Positions 5,670 through 8,666 of a DNA stretch of 8,666 nucleotides are shown piece by piece. Position 1 is the first letter of the stretch. Every line of letters starts with the position of its first letter. The stretch spans positions 1 to 8,666 of the forward strand of contig CADBQL010000012.1 of NCBI GenBank assembly GCA_902796815.1. The letters run 5' to 3'. Below the pieces are notes generated by a model. It was not told where the DNA came from and ran no database searches. It saw only the letters and a program-made list of their open reading frames with translations. Source of the DNA: an uncultured Coriobacteriaceae bacterium. Its GTDB lineage: Bacteria > Actinomycetota > Coriobacteriia > Coriobacteriales > Eggerthellaceae. Made by a program: the position numbers and the translations under genes.

Positions 5670-6653
5670 TCAGCCACGCATCGGGGGCAGGTAAATCTTG
5701 TCGCGCTCCTGCGGAATGACGCGCTTGCTGAGTTCGCGTACACCCTTGACGATATCGGGCATGAGCTCGACGGGCACGCCCATCATCATCATGTCGTCTC
5801 CCACATCCGAGCTCGCACGTCCGCCGTAGCAGCCAAACGATATGTTGATCTTTTTATCGCGCATCGGCAGAAGCGTCACCTCAACGCAATGCGAGTTGTA
5901 ACCCGACGCATGGAAATCATGGCGATGCCCCGTGTAGTACGACGTCGCCATCGAAAGCCACATCATCTGCTCGGGATTGCCCATGATCGAGACGACATCA
6001 ACCGTGGCTTTAGGGTCATCGAGCGGAAACACGCAGGTTGCATCCATCGAATACGGCTCGAGCATTGGCCGCTCCAGCACCATGCGACTCGCCGCCTCTT
6101 GCGTGTCGAGCTTGTGGAAAAGGATGTATATCTCGCCTGAAGCGAGTTTGGGCGGCACTTCTGTAAGCCCTAGAATCGACGTACCATCAGGGCATGAATG
6201 GCGATTGGCCGGCATGAGCAGCGATACGCCGCGGCGCGCGGCCATCATCGATTGGCAGTAGCGCATGCGCTCCTTCGGAATCTGCACGCCTTCGGGATAC
6301 GGCTCGCCAGCGCGGATCAGCCGCACGCCGACGGGATGCCAACGCAGCTGAAGGACGTCGCGCAGGACTTTCGCCCACTCCTTGTAGGTCGCCGCCGTTT
6401 CCTCGTCAATGAGCGTTGCGCGCGGATGGTCATCGGCCGCAGCGAGCGCATCGGCATTGACCTCGACCTTTATCGCATCTTCGGGACAGTTGCCCGAACA
6501 TGTCTCGCAACCCCAGCACCATTCCGGATGAACAGGCTGCGGACCGTCGTCCATGATGTAGACCTCGGTCGGGCAGAATCGCTCGCACAGTCCGCATTTG
6601 ATGCATGCGTCGCGGTTGATCGTTATGCTATAGGAAATCTCGTTGCCGCTCAT
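5670..6653 (-). CDS. Ferredoxin (two 4Fe-4S) fused to a DUF169 domain
   Basis: A 327-residue cytosolic protein with no signal peptide or membrane span. The N-terminal ferredoxin domain has two full 4Fe-4S motifs: C17, C20, C23, C27 (CIKCGLCERFCP) and C46, C49, C52, C56 (CWGCETCSGNCP). Residues from about 93 to 320 match DUF169, an uncharacterised domain common in methanogens and anaerobic bacteria. Its additional cysteines are C133, C154 (RHSCPDG), C207, C256 and C275. The ferredoxin part implies electron transfer; what DUF169 does is unknown. The start chosen is the ATG at 6653, with GAGAGAG upstream; a TTG ten codons earlier has no ribosome binding site. It follows the radical SAM gene by 80 bp in the same direction, so it is a likely redox partner in one operon. 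Confidence 0.88.
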   Translation of the reverse strand: MSGNEISYSITINRDACIKCGLCERFCPTEVYIMDDGPQPVHPEWCWGCETCSGNCPEDAIKVEVNADALAAADDHPRATLIDEETAATYKEWAKVLRDVLQLRWHPVGVRLIRAGEPYPEGVQIPKERMRYCQSMMAARRGVSLLMPANRHSCPDGTSILGLTEVPPKLASGEIYILFHKLDTQEAASRMVLERPMLEPYSMDATCVFPLDDPKATVDVVSIMGNPEQMMWLSMATSYYTGHRHDFHASGYNSHCVEVTLLPMRDKKINISFGCYGGRASSDVGDDMMMMGVPVELMPDIVKGVRELSKRVIPQERDKIYLPPMRG

Positions 6654-6690
6654 CGTCGCTATCTCTCTCGTTTCTTTTGCCAAGCAGCCG

Positions 6691-6739
6691 TGTAACTATT
6701 CCGTACCTGCAGGCCGACTAACTATTCGACTAGCTATTC
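6691..6739. repeat. Short direct repeats around the radical SAM stop codon
   Basis: GACTAACTATTC (6716-6727) and GACTAGCTATTC (6728-6739) are adjacent 12-bp copies with one difference. A related TGTAACTATTC lies at 6691-6701. The second copy includes the TAG stop (minus strand, 6736-6734) of the radical SAM gene. This looks like a local slippage duplication in the spacer between two operon genes. Confidence 0.5.
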
Positions 6740-8107
6740 ATTGCCTCCGAGCAGGTAGCGCACGATCAGGTCGTTGTCGACGACGCCGTCGCGCAGCTCC
6801 TCTTTCATCCAGGGCGGATAGACCCGACACCCGCTCGCATCGGTCAGATGATACGAGCAGAATGGAATCGCGAGGCCCGACGGCACCGTGACCATCATCG
6901 AGCACTCGCGCAGCCGCTGCACGTCCATCGTGTAGGCATCCATGTAGTCCATGATGACGATGGAAAGCCCATCGGCCACATAGACGCCCTTCGCGGCCAG
7001 GATATCCAAAAACACGGACCCTTGCGGACTGTCGGGGCTGTACGCCTCGTGGTACTCCTCTTCGGAAATGAAGCGCGTCGCTGGGTAGAAACCGCTCGGA
7101 TGCTCCTCAACGCCTGCGGGAGCTGCACCTTTGACGAGGAACACGCCCGTATCGCACAGCGGATTCGAACAGCCAAGCGGCCAAATGTCCTTCACATCGA
7201 TGAGGCCGTCCGATTGCTCGGCGAGCTTGAATATCGTGTCGCCCGCCGTGAGTCCCTGGGCAACGCGCGCATCGAAACGGCCCGACGTGAACGCCGGCTG
7301 CAATGCGAGCCCTGCGACGATATCGGAGTTTTCCATCGCGAAACGAAGGATGTCGCCGATCTGGTCGTCGTTCACGCCGGACAGGATGGTCATGCACAAA
7401 ACCACCTGCACGCCCGCCTCGCGGCAGCGCTCCACGCACTTGAGCTTGATGTCGAGGATATCGCGTCCGCACGTCGTCTCGTACACGTCGCCCGTCAGCC
7501 CGTCGAAAGACAGGAACAGCCCTGTGACGCCCGCGTCGCGCAGCTTTTCGAGATAGCCTGGCCGCGACGCGATAACGATGCCGTTCGTGTTGAGCTCGAT
7601 GCCCCAAAAACCCTTCTCACGGCCCATTCTGATGATTTCGGGCAGGTCCTTTCGGCAGGTCGGCTCGCCACCCGTAAGCTGCACCGCGCCATCGGTGCCC
7701 ACTGCATCGGCAATGACGTCGTACATTGCCGAAATTTCCTCGATCGTCGGGTCATGCTCCTCGGTGTCGGCGCTCATGAAGCACACCGGACATTTGAGGT
7801 TGCACATCCACGTGACTTCAATCTCGAGCAGCGTGCCGCGCCTTTCATGGCGCGCACACGTGCCGCAACCGAACGGACACGGAGCCGTAGCTTCGATCGT
7901 GTTCACAGGAGGTGTCTTAGGCATGGCGTGCGACGTTATCCAGCGGTAATGGTCCACATCGGGCCAGATGCGCGTATCGAACTGCCCATGCTCGGGGCAC
8001 GTGCGCGTCATCCATACCGATTTGTCCTCATCGGCATACACCTGCGCCTTGAGGCCCTTGAGGCACTCGGGGCACAGCGCCAACGTCGTATGAAGGTCTT
8101 CTTTCAC
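6734..8107 (-). CDS. Radical SAM protein of the COG1964 (HMPTM / tetraether lipid synthase-like) type
   Basis: A 457-residue cytosolic Fe-S enzyme expected to cleave S-adenosylmethionine and start a radical reaction. In order: an N-terminal zinc-ribbon-like segment with CPEC (C12, C15) and CPEH (C37); CPFGCGTC (C77, C81, C84), the cysteine set that precedes the core in this family; the canonical radical SAM CxxxCxxC as CNLKCPVCF (C102, C106, C109); the GGEP motif (146-149); GCSNPLC (C313, C318); and a C-terminal MDAYTMD...C402...IPFCSYH (C417) region. This pattern matches archaeal HMPTM/tetraether lipid synthase relatives and bacterial homologues, including selenoprotein-type TrsS proteins. 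No in-frame TGA is needed here. The substrate is unknown. The start is GTG at 8107, preceded by GGAAGGAG; the frame extends to 8389, but that part overlaps the upstream gene. A ferredoxin-DUF169 gene follows. Confidence 0.9.
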   Translation of the reverse strand: MKEDLHTTLALCPECLKGLKAQVYADEDKSVWMTRTCPEHGQFDTRIWPDVDHYRWITSHAMPKTPPVNTIEATAPCPFGCGTCARHERRGTLLEIEVTWMCNLKCPVCFMSADTEEHDPTIEEISAMYDVIADAVGTDGAVQLTGGEPTCRKDLPEIIRMGREKGFWGIELNTNGIVIASRPGYLEKLRDAGVTGLFLSFDGLTGDVYETTCGRDILDIKLKCVERCREAGVQVVLCMTILSGVNDDQIGDILRFAMENSDIVAGLALQPAFTSGRFDARVAQGLTAGDTIFKLAEQSDGLIDVKDIWPLGCSNPLCDTGVFLVKGAAPAGVEEHPSGFYPATRFISEEEYHEAYSPDSPQGSVFLDILAAKGVYVADGLSIVIMDYMDAYTMDVQRLRECSMMVTVPSGLAIPFCSYHLTDASGCRVYPPWMKEELRDGVVDNDLIVRYLLGGNE

Positions 8108-8119
8108 GCTACTCCTTCC

Positions 8120-8152
8120 GAATGAAACGGGGGTCAGGCCCCTGTTCCATTC
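8120..8152. repeat. REP-like palindrome in the gap before the radical SAM gene
   Basis: Arms GAATGAAACGGGGG (8120-8133) and CCCCTGTTCCATTC (8139-8152) match at 12 of 14 positions around a TCAGG centre. In minus-strand RNA one mismatch becomes a G-U pair, leaving a single mismatch. GGGGTCAGGCCCC-type palindromes are a common dispersed repeat style in bacterial genomes, some linked to REP-associated tyrosine transposases. Here the element fills most of the 49-bp gap between two genes and ends one base before the GGAAGGAG ribosome binding site (8118-8111) of the radical SAM gene. It could terminate or attenuate transcription, or protect mRNA ends. Confidence 0.7.
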
Positions 8153-8156
8153 TTCT

Positions 8157-8666
8157 CTAATACTTCGAGCGCTCGTACTCGTTTTCGGCCTTGTTCGCAT
8201 CGCGGATGGCCGACATCGCCTCGTTGATGCGCCGCCTGTCATCATCGGTCGGCCCATCGGTTTCTCCATCGAGGTAATCGCGCGGATCGTGGTTTTCGTT
8301 GGGCGGCGTGGACACCTGTATGCCCATGATCTCGACCCAGGCGAGCGTGCGACGCGGAACGAACAACGGCTGGTAGCGCGCCGCCTCACGGATGGCCTTC
8401 ATACACGAGATGGAATGCCCCAGGTCCGTGACCTCGTCGATGTCGGCAACCGGGTCGAAGTAAGCGCACGGGATGTCCTCGTCGCTTTCCTGAAGCTTCT
8501 GCACGTAGCCGTCAAGCGCCGGCCTGCCATCCATGTTGTAGTAGATGCCGTCGTGGTCGATGGGCGTATTGAAGCTATAGCCGACAAGCGACGTGCCGCA
8601 CTCCTGACACGGAGCCATCACAAAGCCGGGCTTTCCTATGGATTGGAAATACTCGAGCCATTGGAA
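8157..8666 (-). CDS. Unrecognised protein, C-terminal part (5' end outside the window)
   Basis: The last 169 codons of a minus-strand gene are present; the frame is open to the right edge without a stop, so the true start lies beyond the window. The visible part begins FQWLEYFQSIGKPGF. It has a CxxC pair in APCQECGTS, two further cysteines (IPCAYFD and ISCMKAI), and a very acidic Asp-rich tail (DYLDGETDGPTDDD) ending in NEYERSKY. There is no membrane segment. An ATG at 8618 gives a shorter in-frame protein, but coding character continues upstream of it. I do not recognise the family. It precedes the radical SAM gene by 49 bp in the same direction and probably belongs to the same operon, although the palindrome between them could separate the two transcripts. 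Confidence 0.65.
   Translation of the reverse strand, partial: FQWLEYFQSIGKPGFVMAPCQECGTSLVGYSFNTPIDHDGIYYNMDGRPALDGYVQKLQESDEDIPCAYFDPVADIDEVTDLGHSISCMKAIREAARYQPLFVPRRTLAWVEIMGIQVSTPPNENHDPRDYLDGETDGPTDDDRRRINEAMSAIRDANKAENEYERSKY

Noticed and set aside
6848..8125. 425-codon open frame on the plus strand
   Set aside because: It lies antisense to the radical SAM gene, has no family motifs, and is Arg/His/Ala-rich as expected for the complement of GC-rich coding DNA.
8108..8389. N-terminal extension of the radical SAM reading frame
   Set aside because: It overlaps the upstream gene in another frame, crosses the palindrome, is low-complexity Arg/Ser/Thr, and the GTG at 8107 has a good ribosome binding site and begins the recognisable domain.

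Overview
The window is high-GC bacterial DNA, tightly packed with genes in both orientations. The gene content suggests a strict anaerobe in the Actinomycetota, most likely the Coriobacteriia (Eggerthella/Slackia-type lineages). The grounds are the GC-rich codon style, the FtsZ N-terminus, a 567-residue ArgRS, and an Fe-S-rich operon combining a radical SAM enzyme with a ferredoxin-DUF169 protein. The lineage call is inference; there is no rRNA here to prove it.

Layout, left to right. Positions 1-59 (minus) hold the first codons of ftsZ. A 187-bp divergent region carrying three related inverted boxes separates it from argS (247-1950, plus). A near-perfect hairpin terminator follows argS and is shared with a convergent CPA1 sodium/proton antiporter that has a long cytosolic tail (1996-4035, minus). 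A 407-bp divergent regulatory region leads to a PadR-family regulator (4443-4916, plus), which probably binds a palindrome in its own promoter. An 18-bp inverted repeat separates padR from a convergent GNAT acetyltransferase with a C-terminal cysteine cluster (5006-5440, minus).

The rest of the window is one minus-strand cluster, in transcription order: an unrecognised 5'-truncated gene (8157 to beyond 8666), a radical SAM protein of the tetraether-lipid-synthase/HMPTM-like COG1964 type (6734-8107), a two-cluster ferredoxin fused to a DUF169 domain (5670-6653), and then the GNAT. The radical SAM protein has an N-terminal zinc-ribbon-like segment, an extra CxxxCxxC set before the canonical one, and a C-terminal Cys-rich region. 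The neighbouring 8-Fe ferredoxin could be its electron donor. This is the least explained and most interesting functional unit in the window.

A second theme is small palindromic repeats in the gaps between genes. One family (ATGAGT..GCCCC / GGGGC..ACTCAT) forms the argS terminator and recurs four and a half times upstream of the GNAT gene, three of those copies with an exact 36-bp start-to-start spacing. A second, REP-like palindrome fills the gap just upstream of the radical SAM ribosome binding site. No tRNA, rRNA, CRISPR array or transposase gene was seen.
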